A DNA stretch of 64,000 nucleotides from Miscanthus floridulus (Eukaryota; Streptophyta; Magnoliopsida; Poales; Poaceae). The notes below the pieces were generated by a model, which worked only from the letters and a program-made list of their open reading frames with translations, was not told the DNA's origin and made no database searches. A program made the translations under genes and the position numbers. Location: the NCBI RefSeq assembly GCF_019320115.1, contig NC_089588.1, positions 118,325,591-118,389,590 on the forward strand, in the 5' to 3' direction. This document shows, piece by piece, positions 36,149-49,138 of the stretch (within the stretch, counting starts at the first letter, position 1; each line of letters begins with the position of its first letter).

Positions 36149-36159
36149 AAGGTGGAGTT
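36149..36159 (+). other. Polypurine tract of the copia element
   Basis: AAGGTGGAGTT directly abuts the 3' LTR start TGTTGGAG. Confidence 0.65.
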
Positions 36160-36457
36160 TGTTGGAGTTGTTCCAAATTCACTCTAGGATATAGGCCGGG
36201 ATTCTGACGGAGCGAAGCGGAGGCCCGTCGCCGGAGGCTTGGGCCTGGTATATACACCCTTGCTAGGGTTTCGTGGAGACTTGATTCTCTTGTAAGCCGC
36301 CATAGACGTGTAACCCAAAACTCTTGAGATAGTGAGATTGTTGCTGGCTGGTGCCCGTGGTTTTCCCCTTCACATCGGAGGGGTTTCCCACGTTAAATCG
36401 TGTGTCTCCTCTGTGGCTTGATTCTTTACTTCATATTCCTATACGTCGTTCATAACA
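36160..36457 (+). repeat. 3' LTR of the copia element
   Basis: 298 bp, TGTTGGAG...CATAACA, followed by the TATAC duplication. Confidence 0.92.
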
Positions 36458-36573
36458 TATACAATGTCCATAAACCGAGAAAATGGAGAGGAATGAAAAA
36501 TATGAAAAAATGGAAGAAAATAAGTAACAGGAAAGAAATAATTCGGTCAGGATTATATATGTCGAAAAAAATA

Positions 36574-36710
36574 CTCCCACCATATTTTTTTACACGTCGT
36601 ATTAGCTTTGTCATTTGTTAAAATTTCTATCCATTGATTATCAAATGCAAACAAAAACATTGTATAGACTAGCGATAAAGCTAATATGACATCCAATAAA
36701 TCGGAAGGAG
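36574..36710. mobile_element. Stowaway-like MITE, U3 copy
   Basis: Same ends and TA flanks as in U1/U2. The copia element inserted a little over 100 bp upstream of it. Confidence 0.6.
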
Positions 36711-37779
36711 TAGTGGTGGAAAACGTACAAAAGTGAGATGAGGATGAGTCAGTGAATCACTAGACTCCGCACGGCTGATGGGAAAGGAATTAGAAAGAGG
36801 TGATGGGATAGGGATGGAGGCGACGCCGGCGTGATAGCAGCCGGTGGTGCACCGCACACGGCAAGGAGTAGAGTGGTCCAGTTGAAGCTGCTTGCTGCCC
36901 AGGTTTGTCAGAGGTCGAATTACGTGTCCTAATCTCGCAGGGTCCACAATGCATCCACTGCGTCCTCATCAGATTATTTGTCTTAATTCAATCATTAATT
37001 ATCTTCATCAGGTTAGAAAATATCAATGGCTGCAAGTTGCAGCCTATTAGCCACTCCACAGGTGGTTCGTGACTTGTATCAGTGGCAAGTCGTTTCCTTG
37101 CATGGACCATCCAGTCCAGAAGAAAACGGTAGCCATCACGTTGCGTAGCTAAAGCCTACTCATCCTCTAGAAGCGAACTAGTCGGATGGATTCCAACCTC
37201 ATTTCATGGAATCAAATCGGGGTAGCACGTGTTACCACATTTTGATTCAAGTTTGACCAAGTGTATCAACATTGACCACATAAAAAAAGTAACGGTAAAT
37301 TCCATTTTTCAACCTTTAATTTGCACGCTAGTCTGATTTTTCCTTGAACTTCAAGATCTGATAACGAACACCCTCTCTGTTGAAACTAGACAAAAAAAAA
37401 ATTGACGAAACTGGAAAACTAGACAAATTTTGACCTTTGATTGATGCTCAAGCTGGTTTGATCTGGAAAATACATAATTAAATTATTCTAGATCAGGAAA
37501 ATATGAAACTAGTACCAGTTTTTCTTCTGAAAACGTTATCTATATCTACTTGTTTCTGCTTTAAATTTATTTGATCATCTTTTTAAAATAAATAATGTGG
37601 TGCCACTAGGAGGCTGAACAATGTACTTTCCCCCATAAAATATTATTGTTTGTATACAAACATGGTCAAACTTAAAGATAGTTTGGCTTAACAACAATCT
37701 GAGGAGTAAAGAGCCACAGAAGATAAATAATACGTAATTTATCATTTCTAGTAACCACTAATTGCTACTATTCACGACA

Positions 37780-38295
37780 TCATGTTGAGGCAGACAGCAT
37801 GCTCTTCACAAACTCACGAGGCCTGCAGACAGCAGCCAACGGTGTCGCCATGGGCATGGACAGCCCACCACCTTCTGTCATGTCAATCGTTCTGCCTTCC
37901 CCAACATCCCACTCGAAGCACTGCACAAGCGCCGCCACCGTGGAGCTAACAAGGCGCATCGCCATGGCCTCAGCGGGGCACCGCCTCCGGCCCAGCCCGA
38001 ACGGCAGCATGGGAATGGCGGTCGCCGCCGTCACCTTGCCACCATCGTCCAAGAACCGCTCCGGCCTGAACTCGTCTGGCGCGTCCTAGGCCGCGGGGTC
38101 CCGCTGGATCGCCCAGGCGTTCACGAGGATCATGGTGCCCCGCCGGACGTGGAACCCGCCGACGGTGCAGTCCTCCATGACTCGGTACTCCATCACAATC
38201 TTCTGCTTACACTTGCCGCAGATAAAGAGAGGGAGTTCTGGCCTCAGTCGTTTCGCAACCGAACGAGAGGCCGAGGATCCGGTACCAGTTGTCAT
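37780..38295 (-). pseudogene. GRF/P450 fusion, U3 copy, with premature stop
   Basis: Identical structure to the U2 copy (junction 38179/38180), with the same Trp to TAG change at 38086-38088. Confidence 0.8.
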
Positions 38296-39461
38296 CTACT
38301 TTCTATACTTATTTTTGCAAACTAGTGTAAATTTCATATTTTCTAAAATAATATATTTAAACAAAACTAAAATTATTTATTTATCTAACTAAACCATAAA
38401 ATATGTACTATGTATAATAGCAAAATACCAAACTATCAAGTGATTTTACTATTGTAAATCATCATGTGATTTTGAGCTAAAAATGACATAGAAATCACAT
38501 AGCTCAAAAACATGTTTCAATAAATAACCATCCGTACTAGTTGACCTTGCTTACGTGATCATCTCGGCGAGCATTTCTCCACCGGACGGCACCGTACTTG
38601 GCCAAGGAAGAGCTCCGATTCTACGAGGAAGGGAACACGGTCGTCCACGACCATTGCCGCTCTCCCACGTAGAATCAAAGCTCCTCCTTGACGTCCGTTA
38701 CCGCTCGGTAGAGAACATGCTCGCCGAGATGAACACGGTCCGCAAGTTCAACTAGTACGGATTTTCTATAATTTTCTAACTATTTTCTAAGTTTTTCATT
38801 TCATGGAAAATTTAATTCTAAAAAATAAAAGGCATCATTTCATGGCGCGTGCTCCAGCGAGGACGAGCGAGGCGTGATTTTGATGAACTAATTTAACTTT
38901 TATTTATCCAAACATATATGCAAATCATCATGTGATTTTGAGCTAAAAATGACATAAAATCATAATAAAGTCCAACATATAAAGTTACACATGCATCTAC
39001 ATCGCAAAATGAGATAAGCTACTGATAAAACATAAGAGGATTAAGTTTGTTACCTCCAAAATCGAAGAGCAACACCAATGGAGGGGGAGAGAGCAAGAAC
39101 AACAGCAAACTGAAGAACAGAGGCAGTGAGTTTGAATGGAATGGCTCGGGCTCGGGGAGGAAGAAATGAGCTGGTCTATAGGCCAGGATAATTAGTCCCG
39201 GTTAGGGGTCCAAACCGGGACTAAAGATTAATCTTTATTTCCGGGGCATCACCCAAACCGGGACTAAAAGCTTTAGTCCCGGCTGGTATTACCAACCGGG
39301 TCTAAAGGTTTACCTTTAGTCCCGGTTGGTAATACCAGCCGGGACTAAAGATCCATGTCCCACGGACGACCGTTGGGCAGGAACCTTTAGTCCCGGGGGC
39401 AAAAAATGCCGAGGCTAATGCCAAATTGGGATATCGTTCTAAAGTTTGTTCTCTAGTAGTG
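38180..39461 (-). mobile_element. 5' terminal fragment of a CACTA element, U3
   Basis: Counterpart of 19045-20325, with fold-back module at 38530-38762 and terminus CTCTAGTAGTG at 39461. Confidence 0.75.
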
Positions 39462-42400
39462 CCTGGCTAGCCAGTGATTGGTTGATAAGCCTGCTGGGCT
39501 CCTCTACGTCGCTCATACGAAAAAGAAGTGTGATGCTTAATAATATTTTTTACTTAAATAATCCTCTGAATCAATGGCAATGTGTCTATAATTTTTCTAA
39601 GACTTTGTATAATTTTATCCTTTCTCAAGCATGACTCATCTCTATTTAGTAATAGTAAGATAAGGTATTTAAAAAACTATTTTTACAAGATATTTAAACT
39701 AAATATGTATTGTAGACACACAAAGGTTGAAACAAAAGTGTCCGGAGCTCAGCCTAACTCCATCTAAAGGGTGCGCGCAAGCGTACCCGATGGGTATAGC
39801 CCTCGAGCCCCCGAGCGGTCCATGGGATTGGTTGTGGGGTCCATTGGTCGACTTCCTCTTTCCCCGGGACTTAACATACCCCTATATTCGACTCTCGTCA
39901 CCGCCCCTCTCTTGGTGACAGCGTCTTCCACTCCTACACAAACAACAACTGATGATTCACTAAATCCCATCATCACTGCCGGTTTACCCACCGACAGTGA
40001 TAGTCAAACCCAATCATTTTCGAATCATCCCTACATTACTATTGGCCTATTTCAGACCTAGCTATGGTAGAACCAACTGTTTGGCATTAATGATCGAGGT
40101 GACCACAATTGGATAATATATATCTACCCGTGCTGGTAGGTAATTTGTACTATAAAGGAACACTCAAAACAAAGCTTGCTACACCCCATGTTGATTCTGT
40201 TTTCCCTTTTTCTATCAGAACAGTGATCTTCTAAAATCCATTGGAAATCTCAAAAATACCATGAGAGAAGATAGAGTCAGGGTTTTATTTTAGATCAAAT
40301 ATAAAGTATGTGCGAAATGGTCTTGTACATGTTGAATTCGAGCAGGGCTTGAATTCAACTCATCATTTAATTTATTGAAAAAATTATTTAAGAAACTTTT
40401 GTTTACCATGGATGGGAGGCGCGACCGCCCAGGGCGATGCTAACATCGCCGGTGCAAGCGGGCGCGAGAGCCTTGGCACAGTTGCGCGAGCGTTAGGCAC
40501 AGCTATGTGGGAGGGAGGAGTGGGCACGAGCTGGAGGGCGACGGCCATGGGGCTGCAGCAGAGGCGCAGATGCGGGCAGCCGTCAGCGCAGGGGCGCTCG
40601 CGGGCGAGGCTCTATGTCATGCTAGATTTAATTTATAAAATAGTTTTGTCCACCTCTAATAATTGTGCATTAGTGCTAATCAATCTTGAAAAAACATTAT
40701 TGCAAAAAACGAAAGCGGGACAGAACATAATCGATCACCATTACAAAGTGGGAAAGAGGCTGGGCTGGGCCGTGGAAAGGAGCGGGCGGGGCTGGAAGTG
40801 AAAAGGAGGGGTGGAGTGGGAGTTGGGCCTGCGGTGGAGGCCAATTTGCCTTGTTACAAGGGGAAAAGAATTTTTCTTTTTTCTTATAGGGATAAAGGAG
40901 GGGCTTTACGAAGGGGTTAAACTCCAAAAGTTCAAATAAAAGCAAAACTTCTAACTCCGACCAAAAGTTCGAATAAAAGCCAAACAACTTCAAGCACTAA
41001 TGTGTCAAAAATAAAATGATGTGCACCAAATTAATTTAGAAATATGCCTTTGAAGGGGATGAGGGAAAGTTAGGGTTTTAGTTTTAGTAAGAGAGAGTAC
41101 AAATGGTAGGAGGTGATTGCATGTTGAATTGGAGTGTGGCGCGAATTCAACAAAATTTTAGTATGTTCGAAAAATGATTTTGTTCGAAGAATTCTCATCA
41201 TGGCGATGACTTGGTCAATAGTGTGATTAGAGGTTTTATTGCCTTTTGGTTGTTTTGATGTGTATATACGAAATGTTGCCACAGAGTTAGCATGAGCAAT
41301 ATACTAGTTTGTTTAAATCCTATGACTCTTATAAAAAATTAATGCATTAATTTGTAATTAAATGTTCAACAATCGCTGGCCAGTAAAGATGATATATACA
41401 ACAACAATAAAGACCTTTATTAGTTAAAAATTATCATAAAGATTTAGGGTACACATATATGTAAATCATATAAAAAATAAAGGCTTTAGAATAAAATTCC
41501 AAATATGATGACAAAGACCATTTTCCGACTAAGCTGATGTTGGCATCGAAGTCTACAAACACATTATAACATAACCACCTCACAAAACATTGTTCTAGCA
41601 CCAGAGTCGGGTCTCAAAGGTGCAAGAGGACGCTGGTGATGGATGCGAGCCGTGATGAGCCTATGCCTCTGGAGATGGGTGAATGAAGACCATGTGAACT
41701 TGGAGTGTCCCAAAAACCAACTAGGAAGCCCATGCAACAAAGAGGGTGTCCGGGCATCGTGCCCAGCGTCCCCAAGCTTTGGCATGGCTCTAACTTCACA
41801 AACATTCTTCAAGTACTTCTCATCTGCACCATCTTGACTATGCATAATGGAATGTGTATGTGGAGGGGCTTTCTCGATCCCACAGAGAGAACCCGGCCAT
41901 ATGCATATGGATGAGTTATATCTTGCATATGGATGAGCCAGGGAGGGGGGACTCATCTGTGGCCTTGGAAGCGTCCAGAAACCACTTCAATAAATAGAAG
42001 GAATGGTGGTAAGTGGCAGCAGCGGTGGAAAATCAAAAGGGTGGTAGGTGGCCGGTCGATCCAATGGACGGGAAGAATACTGGTGGGTCAAACAAAAACC
42101 AACAGTGACATGAAAATTGTTTCTGGTTGGTGGTGGTTTGACCCAATAGGGATATATCACTGCCAGATTCAATCAGCAGCTGACAGTGATATGGTAGTTA
42201 TCACTGGCGGATCGTAGCTTGAACAGGTGGTTTTTTTAGTGGGTCTAGAAAATTGACGGGAAGCTAATCACCTGGCAGCGAGCCACCTATCGCTGCCAGC
42301 TAAAACCACCACCAGGCAGTGATTAGCAGTCATTGCCGGCTTCAGCACAACCGACAATGATGTTTTGGTACTGATTGCGTGTCTGGTGTATTGGCTATGT

Positions 42401-42730
42401 CCTCTTAACATTTCTTTGTCCGATCCAACAAAAATTAAGGAATCGTGTGTTATTATCAGGCAACTATTAAAATGTTGTTGATTAAGCCGTATCAAGATTA
42501 CTTGGCACTCCATGATACCACCTATAAGACAACACCATTATACTTGCCCTTAAGAAAATACATAGCGCAGAACAGGCAACTCTAAGAACAAATTTCTTGA
42601 AATTACCATATTTCTATACAATGTCCATAAACCGAGAAATTGGAGAGGAATGAAAAATATGAGAAAATGGAAGAAAATAAGTAACAGGAAAGAAATAATT
42701 CGGTCAGGATTATATATGTCGAAAAAAATA

Positions 42731-42844
42731 CTCCCACCGTATTTTTTTACACGTCGTATTTGCTTTGTCATTTGTTAAAATTTCTATCCATTGATTATCA
42801 AATGCAAACAAAAACATTGTATAGACTAGCGATAAAGCTAATAT
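42731..42844. mobile_element. Stowaway-like MITE, U4 copy, left part (split by CACTA)
   Basis: The MITE starts CTCCCACCG at 42731 and continues to the TAT target duplication at 42842-42844. Its remaining 26 bp resume after the CACTA at 55607-55632. Confidence 0.6.
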
Positions 42845-43170
42845 CACTAGTAGAGAGCAGACCTTTGATCCTCGGCCAAAATGGGCTCTAGTCCCGGGAT
42901 TTTTTGCGCCCGGGACTAGAGATACCTTTAGTCCCGGTTGATGGATCCAACCGGGACTAAAGGTCCCTGCCCAACGGCTACTGCGCCAGACAGAGGTGGC
43001 AGGGACCTTTAGTCCCGGTTGGAGCCACCAACAGGGACTAAAGGTATACTTTTACTCCCGGTTGGTGGCTCCAACCGGGAGTAAAGGTCTACTCCCGGGC
43101 CATGGCTGCGCCCGGGGTTGGAAGGTTACCTTTAGTCCCGGTTGGATCCATCAACCCGGACTAAATGTTC
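42845..43170. repeat. Left terminus and subterminal repeats of the large CACTA
   Basis: After the terminus, direct and inverted copies of CTTTAGTCCCGGTTG / CAACCGGGACTAAAG recur every 20-60 bp, some as long palindromes. In En/Spm such repeats are bound by the TNPA-type protein and bring the ends together. Confidence 0.85.
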
Positions 43171-43176
43171 TCCGTT

Positions 43177-43182
43177 TATAAA
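43177..43182 (+). promoter_or_regulatory. TATA box upstream of the first CACTA genes
   Basis: TATAAA (context CCGTTTATAAATCGG) lies immediately inside the subterminal repeats, followed by a C/T-rich leader typical of a 5' UTR. Confidence 0.55.
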
Positions 43183-43499
43183 TCGGCCGTCTCCTCCTTC
43201 CTCCCCGAGCCCGAGCTCAGCACATTTTGAAGCTCACTGCAGTAGTGTTCTTGCTTCCTCCCTCCCTCCATTGTTCCTCCATCCATTCTTCGATTCCTCC
43301 GTCGATTTCTTCGATTCCTCCGTCGATTCTTCAGTTGTAAAGGTTACCAATCTCATACTCTCATTTTTTACCATTTTCTTATGCCATTTTGTTCACTATA
43401 TATATTTATGGTTCTTTATTGTGGTTTTTTTTCATTTGTAAGCAATTTAAGCTCAAAATCACTTCAAGCTTGCATATTTACATGAAAGAAGGTTAAAGT

Positions 43500-44512
43500 A
43501 TATATAAATATAAAGTTAGAAAATAGTTAGAAAATTATAGCAAATCCTTACTAGTTGAACTTGCGGACCGTGTTCAGGTCGGCGAGGATGTTCTCTGCCG
43601 AGCGGTAACGGACGTCAAGGAGGAGCTTTGATTCTACAAGGGAGAGTGACAACGGTCGTGGAAGACCGTGTTCCCTTCCTCGTAGAATCGGAGCTCTTCC
43701 TTGACCAAGTACGGTGCCGTCCGGTGGAGAAATGCTCGCCGAGCTGATCACGTAAGCAAGGTCAACTAGTACGGATGGTTATTTATTCACATGTCCCGAT
43801 ATCGTCGTAGTAGTCTGTCAATCACCGTACCTAAACGTAGTATATATAAATAAAAACTTAGAAAATAGTTAGAAAATTATAGAAAATCCGTACTAGTTGA
43901 ACTTGCGGACCGTGTTCAGCTCGGCAAGCATGTTCTCTGTCGAGCGGTAATGGACATCAAGGAGGAGCTTTGATTCTACGAGGGAGAGCGACAACGGTCG
44001 TGGGAGACCGTGTTCCCTTCTTCGTAGAATCGGAGCTCTTCCTTGACCAAGTACGGTGCTGTCCGGTGGAGAAATGCTCGCCGAGATGATCACGTAAGCA
44101 AGTTCAACTAGTACGGATGGTTATTTATTCACATGTCCCGATATCATCGCAGTAGTCTGTCAATCACCGTACTTTTTATTTTAACTTTTTATGAAATGAA
44201 AAACTTAGAAAATAGTTAGAAAATTATAGAAAATCCGTACTAGTTGAACTAGCGGACCGTGTTCATTTCGGCGAGCATGTTCTCTGCCGAGCGGTAACGG
44301 ACGTCAAGGAGGAGCTTTGATTCTACGAGGGAGAGCGGCAACGGTCGTGGAAGACCGTGTTCCCTTCCTCGTAGAATTGGAGCTCTTCCATGGCCAAGTA
44401 CGGTGCCGTCCGGTGGAGAAATGCTCGCCGAGATGATCACGTAAGCAAGGTCAACTAGTACGGATGGTTATTTATTCACACGTCCCGATATCGTCGTAGT
44501 AGTCTGTTATGT
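43500..44512. repeat. Three tandem fold-back modules (about 345 bp period)
   Basis: Palindromic cores lie at about 43544-43776, 43886-44118 and 44233-44465. Each has outer arms ATCC(G/T)TACTAGTTGAAC / TCAACTAGTACGGAT and inner arms GATTCTACGAGG / CCTCGTAGAATC. The two halves of a module align over roughly 100 bases, so each could fold into a long imperfect hairpin. Linkers contain AAACTTAGAAAATAGTTAG and GTCCCGATATC. On the transcript from the 43177 TATA box these would lie in the leader or an intron. Confidence 0.8.
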
Positions 44513-44707
44513 GTGTACATTCCCATTCTTCTGTTAATTTGCGGAAATATCATATGAATTACTTACCTGCCGCAGTAAAAGACGAGAACACAATGACCAT
44601 TAAAAATATCATTGTTTAGAGATCTAGATTATTTTATAGTTTGTTAATTTTATTTGTTTATAAAAGGAGAAATTTATAGTGTATTAAAAAATGAGTATAG
44701 AGAGTAG

Positions 44708-45243
44708 ATGGCAACTGCTTCCGGGTCCTCGGCCTCTCATGGGTTTCCAAAGCGACTTAGGCCGGGCCTTCCTCTCATTCCATGCGGCAAGTGTCGTGAT
44801 GAGACGAAGATTGTGATGGAGTACCGAGTGAAGAAGGAGGGTCCCAACAAGGATTGTATCTTCTACAAGTGTCCGGATCGCAATGTGAGTTATTTTATCG
44901 TATTTAATGATTATGGTTAGTTTATACCTATTTTTATGATGGTTGTGATTAAAGTTCTAATTTTTTGTTTTAATTTCAGTGGGATGGCAGTGGACGATGT
45001 TCCGGCTTCTACTGGGAGAAAGAGTATGTTGAACTCGTGCAAAAATATCTTGCACAACAGACAGATACGGCGGCTAATGAGGCAGTGATCCAGCCGAAGA
45101 AGCCCAAAGATGTTGCACAATCGGGGGATCTGTCTGTTTTAGTTGAGATTGGTCGCAAAATCCTTGTGCTCCTGAAATGTATTTTAGCTTTAGTTCTTTT
45201 AGTGGTAGTTGGGATTGTCTACATTGTAGCGATGCTTTCATAA
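44708..45243 (+). CDS. CACTA-encoded GRF zinc-finger protein with C-terminal membrane segment, two exons
   Basis: Exon 1 is 44708-44884 and exon 2 is 44980-45243. The donor is AAT|GTGAGT and the acceptor TTTCAG|TGG, phase 0, giving 146 aa. Residues about 25-72 hold a GRF-type zinc-finger pattern: CGKC, then FYKCP, then RCSGFYWE. A linker rich in Q/K follows, then a C-terminal hydrophobic helix (ILALVLLVVVGIVYIVAML, about 125-144), so it would be tail-anchored. GRF fingers in other proteins bind nucleic acid. The role of this one is unknown. It lies 88 bp upstream of the transposase start and may share its transcript. Its first exon is the source family of the fusion in the tandem units. No break is seen. 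Confidence 0.72.
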
Positions 45244-45331
45244 ATTTGTATCTTTTGTGGTGGCACGCATGTTGTATAAATAATTAATTATGATCTAGGT
45301 TTTAATATGATATTTATGTCATGTAATGCAG

Positions 45332-48300
45332 ATGAGCCGTCATTGGATGTATAATGTTGATCGCCGCTCCCAAGAGTTCATTGATGGCATGCATTCTTTG
45401 TTACGTGCGGCCGAGGCAAACAAACGCGACGGTTTCATGTGCTGCCCATGTGCCATATGTAAGAATACGGTGGAATATCCTTGCTCAAGGACTCTTCATT
45501 CACACTTGTTCAAGTCGGGTTTCATGCCAAACTATATTTGTTGGACAAAGCACGGAGAAACCGGTGTTGTAATGGAAGAAGGTGAAGAAGAACAATGGGA
45601 CGACAATGATATTATTCCTGATGGTGCGTGCTTCAATGATACTGCAATGGGAGAAGCTGAAGAAGAGGTAGCCGTAGAAGATGAGCTAGCTGATGATCTT
45701 TGTCAGGTCATTCGTGATGCACAAAGAGAATGTGAAAGTGAAAAGGAGAAGATCAAGTTCGAGCAGATGCTAGAAGATCACAAGAAATTGTTGTACCCAA
45801 CTTGTGATGCAGGGCAGAAAAAGTTGGGAACCACACTAGAATTGCTGCAATGGAAGGCAAAGAATGGTGTATCTGACAAGGGATTTGGAGAGTTACTAAA
45901 AATCCAAAAGAAGATGCTTCTGAAGTACAATGAATTGCCCGCCACTACCTACGAAGCAAAACAAGTTGTCTGTCCTATGGGGCTAGAAATAGAGAAGATA
46001 CATGCATGTCCTAATGACTGCATCCTATACCGTGGCAAAGAGTACGAGAAATTGGATGCATGCCCGGTATGCCATGCGTCGCGGTATAAGATCAGGCGAG
46101 ATGACCCTGGTGATGTTGAGGGCGAACGTCCGCGTAAGAAAATCCCTGCCAAGGTTATGTGGTATGCTCCTATAATACCACGCTTGAAACGTCTGTTCAG
46201 AAACAAAGAACATGCAAAATTGTTACGATGGCACAAAGAAGACCGTAAGGTAGACAATATGTTGAGACACCCTGCTGATGGGTCCCAGTGGAGAGCAATT
46301 GCCAGAGAATTCCCGAAGTTTGCAAATGACGCAAGAAACTTAAGGTTTGCTTTAAGTACAGATGGTATCAATCCTTTTGGAGAGCAGAACAGTAGTCATA
46401 GCACTTGGCCTGTTACTCTAAGTATCTACAACATTCCTCCTTGGTTATGCATGAAGCGGAAGTTCATTATGATGCCTGTGCTCATCCAAGGCCCGAAGCA
46501 ACCTGGCAATGACATCGATGTGTACCTGAGACCACTTATTGACGAACTTCTCATTTTGTGGAATAAAGAAGGTGTACGTGTGTGGGATGAGTACAAACAG
46601 GAACACTTTGATCTGCGAGCATTGTTGTTCATAACAATCAATGATTGGCCTGCTCTAAGTAATCTTTCAGGACAGTCAAACAAGGGATATAATGCATGCA
46701 CACACTGCTTCGGTGATATTAGAGGTGTATTCTTGAAAAAATGTCAAAAGGTCGTGTACCTTGGCCATCGTCGATTTCTTCCTGCAAATCACCCCATAAG
46801 AAAGAAAGGCAAGCATTTTAAAGGGAAGGCAGACCACCTGACCAAGCCTCACAACTGTACCGGTGAGGATGTACTCGATATGGTCAATGATGTGAAAGTC
46901 GTCTTTGGAAAAGGACATGGAAGCCAACCTATTCCGAAAGACGCTAACGGTCACGCACCCTTGTGGAAGAAAAGTCCATATTTTGGGACCTACCCTATTG
47001 GCAAGTCCTGGAGGTCCGTAGCTCAATCGACGTGATGCACCTGACGAAGAATCTTTATGTGAACCTGCTAGGCTTTATGGGTGTGTATGGAAAGCCTAAG
47101 GACACATTTGAAGCACGACAGGACCTGCGTTGTTTGAGAGAAAGAGACAACCTGCATCCAGAGAAGACAGATGATGGACGCCATTACTTACGTCCTGCTA
47201 GCTACACTCTAAGCAAAGAGGAGAAGGAAATCATGTTTGAATGCTTAAACAACATCAAGGTACCATCTGGATTCTCCTCGAATATAAAGGGTATTATAAA
47301 TGTGCCAGAGAAGAAATTCTGTAACTTAAAGTCCCATGACTGTCACGTTCTCATGACGCAATTACTTCCAGTTGCATTAAGAGGAATTCTACCTCCAAAT
47401 GTACGTCTAGCCACCGTGAAGCTATGTGCATTCCTCAATGCAATTTCTCATAAGGCAATTGATCCAACTGATCTAGCTAAACTACAGAATGATGTGGTTC
47501 AATGTCTCGTCAGCTTTGAGTTAGTGTTCCCTCCTTCCTTCTTTGATATTATGACACACCTCCTAGTTCACCTAGTCAAGGAGATTTTCACTCTCGGTCC
47601 TGTGTTCCTACACAACATGTTCCCCTTAGAGAGATTCATGGGAGTCCTGAAGAAATATGTTCACAACCGTGCTCGCCCAGAAGGAAGCATCGCCAAGGGC
47701 TATGGAACAGAAGAGGTCATTGAGTTTTGTGTTGACTTTATTCCCGACCTTGACTCGATTGGTGTTCCTGAATCGAGACATGAGGGGAGACTAAGCGGAA
47801 AGGGGACACTAGGGAGAAAAACATATATTGGTACGGATGATGATTATCTCAATAAAGCGCACTACACAGTTCTACAGAACTCCTCTTTGGTAGATCCGTA
47901 TATTGAGACACACAAGGATCTCTTACGATCCGAGTTTCCAGGGAAGACTGAAGCTTGGATTACGCATAAGCACATGGAAACTTTCGGCGGTTGGTTGCGA
48001 AAAGAATGTCAAGGTGATGAGAGCATCCATGAGCAACTGTATTTATTGGCTATGCAACCATCATGGCATATCATCACATACAAAGGGTACGAGATAAATG
48101 GGAACATATTCTACACAGTAGCCCAAGATAAAAGGAGTACCAACCAAAACAGTGGTGTCCGCATAGATGCCACAGACCCGAATGGGAATAAGCAGACATA
48201 TTATGGACGCATAGATGAAATATGGGAACTAGAATATGCACCTACTTTGAAGATCCCATTGTTCAAGTGCCAATGGGTCAAGGTGATCGGAGGCGGGGTA

Positions 48301-48681
48301 ACAGAAGACAACGAGTATGGAATGACAACAGTAGACCTTAGTAATATTGGGTACAAAGACGAACCATTCGTCCTTGCCAAGGATGTGAATCAGGTGTTCT
48401 ATGTCAATGATATGTCTACCAAACCAAAAAGAGGAAAAAACGATAATGACTCAACCAAAGAGCCAAAGCGCCACATAGTTCTTTCAGGGAAAAGAGTCAT
48501 CGTGGGAATTGAGGACAAGTCGGACATGTCAGAAGAATATGAAAAGGATGACCGAATTCCGCCCTTCAAAGTGAACAAAGACCCTAGCATCTTGGTAAAT
48601 GATGAGGACACTCCATGGTTACGAAGCGATCATAACCAAGGGACATACGTAAAGAAGAAGTTCACTGTTGTGCCCACTTGA
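45332..48681 (+). CDS. TNP2-like CACTA transposase, one frameshift near 46970
   Basis: The start is chosen at ATG 45332, directly after an acceptor-like TAATGCAG and matching the family start (RHWMYNVDRRS). It holds a Transpos_assoc zinc-binding N-terminus (CCPCAICKN, residues about 3-75) and a Transposase_21 core with LSTDGINPF (about 345), PGNDIDVYL (about 390) and SIDVMH (about 565). DUF4218 (RFMGVLKKYVHNRARPEGSIA, about 47630-47690) and DUF4216 (YYGRIDEIWELEY, about 48195) follow. It catalyses excision and integration at CACTA ends. The frame changes within an A run at 46970-46973, between the 45326-47035 and 46963-48681 frames, consistent with a single-base indel. The total length, about 1,116 codons, is normal for the family. 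Apart from the shift the protein looks complete. Confidence 0.9.
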
Positions 48682-49138
48682 TGATATAGTGATTTAATAT
48701 AGTGTGTGTTTGAGATATTATGTAATAATTGTGAATTTAGATGTTTATTATGTCATGTTTCAAATTAAATCAATGTTTGATTTGGTGGGATTTCTCTCTC
48801 AAAAAGGTAAATTAGGATACTGAGTGATGAAAAATTAAAATATTAACGTTAAAATGATGTGAAAACAAATTTCCTGTCCAAAACCAATAGTTTTAATAAT
48901 TTTAATTAAACACTATATTTTTGCATTAACGAAATAATAAATATTAGTTACATTATGTTTTATAATTCTAACAAAAAATAAAAAAGTTAGGTTATAGATT
49001 TTTCCTATGTGCAATAAACAAAAAGAAAATTCATATTTTTAACAAAATAATTTTATGCCTTTTATTTAATTTACTATGTATTTAACAAAAACTATTGCAT
49101 TTCTATTGTATTTAACAAGACTATTGCTTAAAACAGGC
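48682..49138. other. AT-rich 3' region of the transposase gene
   Basis: No coding signal. Probably 3' UTR and intergenic CACTA sequence. Confidence 0.4.

Larger units (their letters stand above)
31694..36457 (+). mobile_element. Ty1/copia retrotransposon, complete structure, coding region broken
   Basis: The 4,764 bp element is flanked by 5-bp duplications TATAC (31689-31693 and 36458-36462). The empty site TTTCTATACAATGTCC is seen in the other units. LTRs are 302 and 298 bp, starting TGTTGGAG and ending CATAACA. They differ by about five substitutions and two short indels, so the insertion is moderately recent and later than the array. Gag, protease, integrase, RT and RNase H come in copia order. 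Short LTRs, size and motif wording suggest a Tork/TNT1-like clade (inference). Confidence 0.95.
30716..41642. repeat. Tandem unit U3 (about 6.16 kb plus a copia insertion)
   Basis: Unit sequence is interrupted by the copia element at 31694-36457. The rest follows the U2 order: MITE (36574-36710), fusion pseudogene (37780-38295), fold-back (38530-38762), CACTA terminus (39461) and mosaic 3' part (39915-41642). No other gene seen. Confidence 0.87.

Noticed and set aside
43551..44440. Repeated 63-66 codon frames (MIISASISPPDGTVL type) here and in each unit
   Set aside because: They lie on the fold-back modules. Conservation follows from the palindrome and its recent duplication, and no domain is recognisable.
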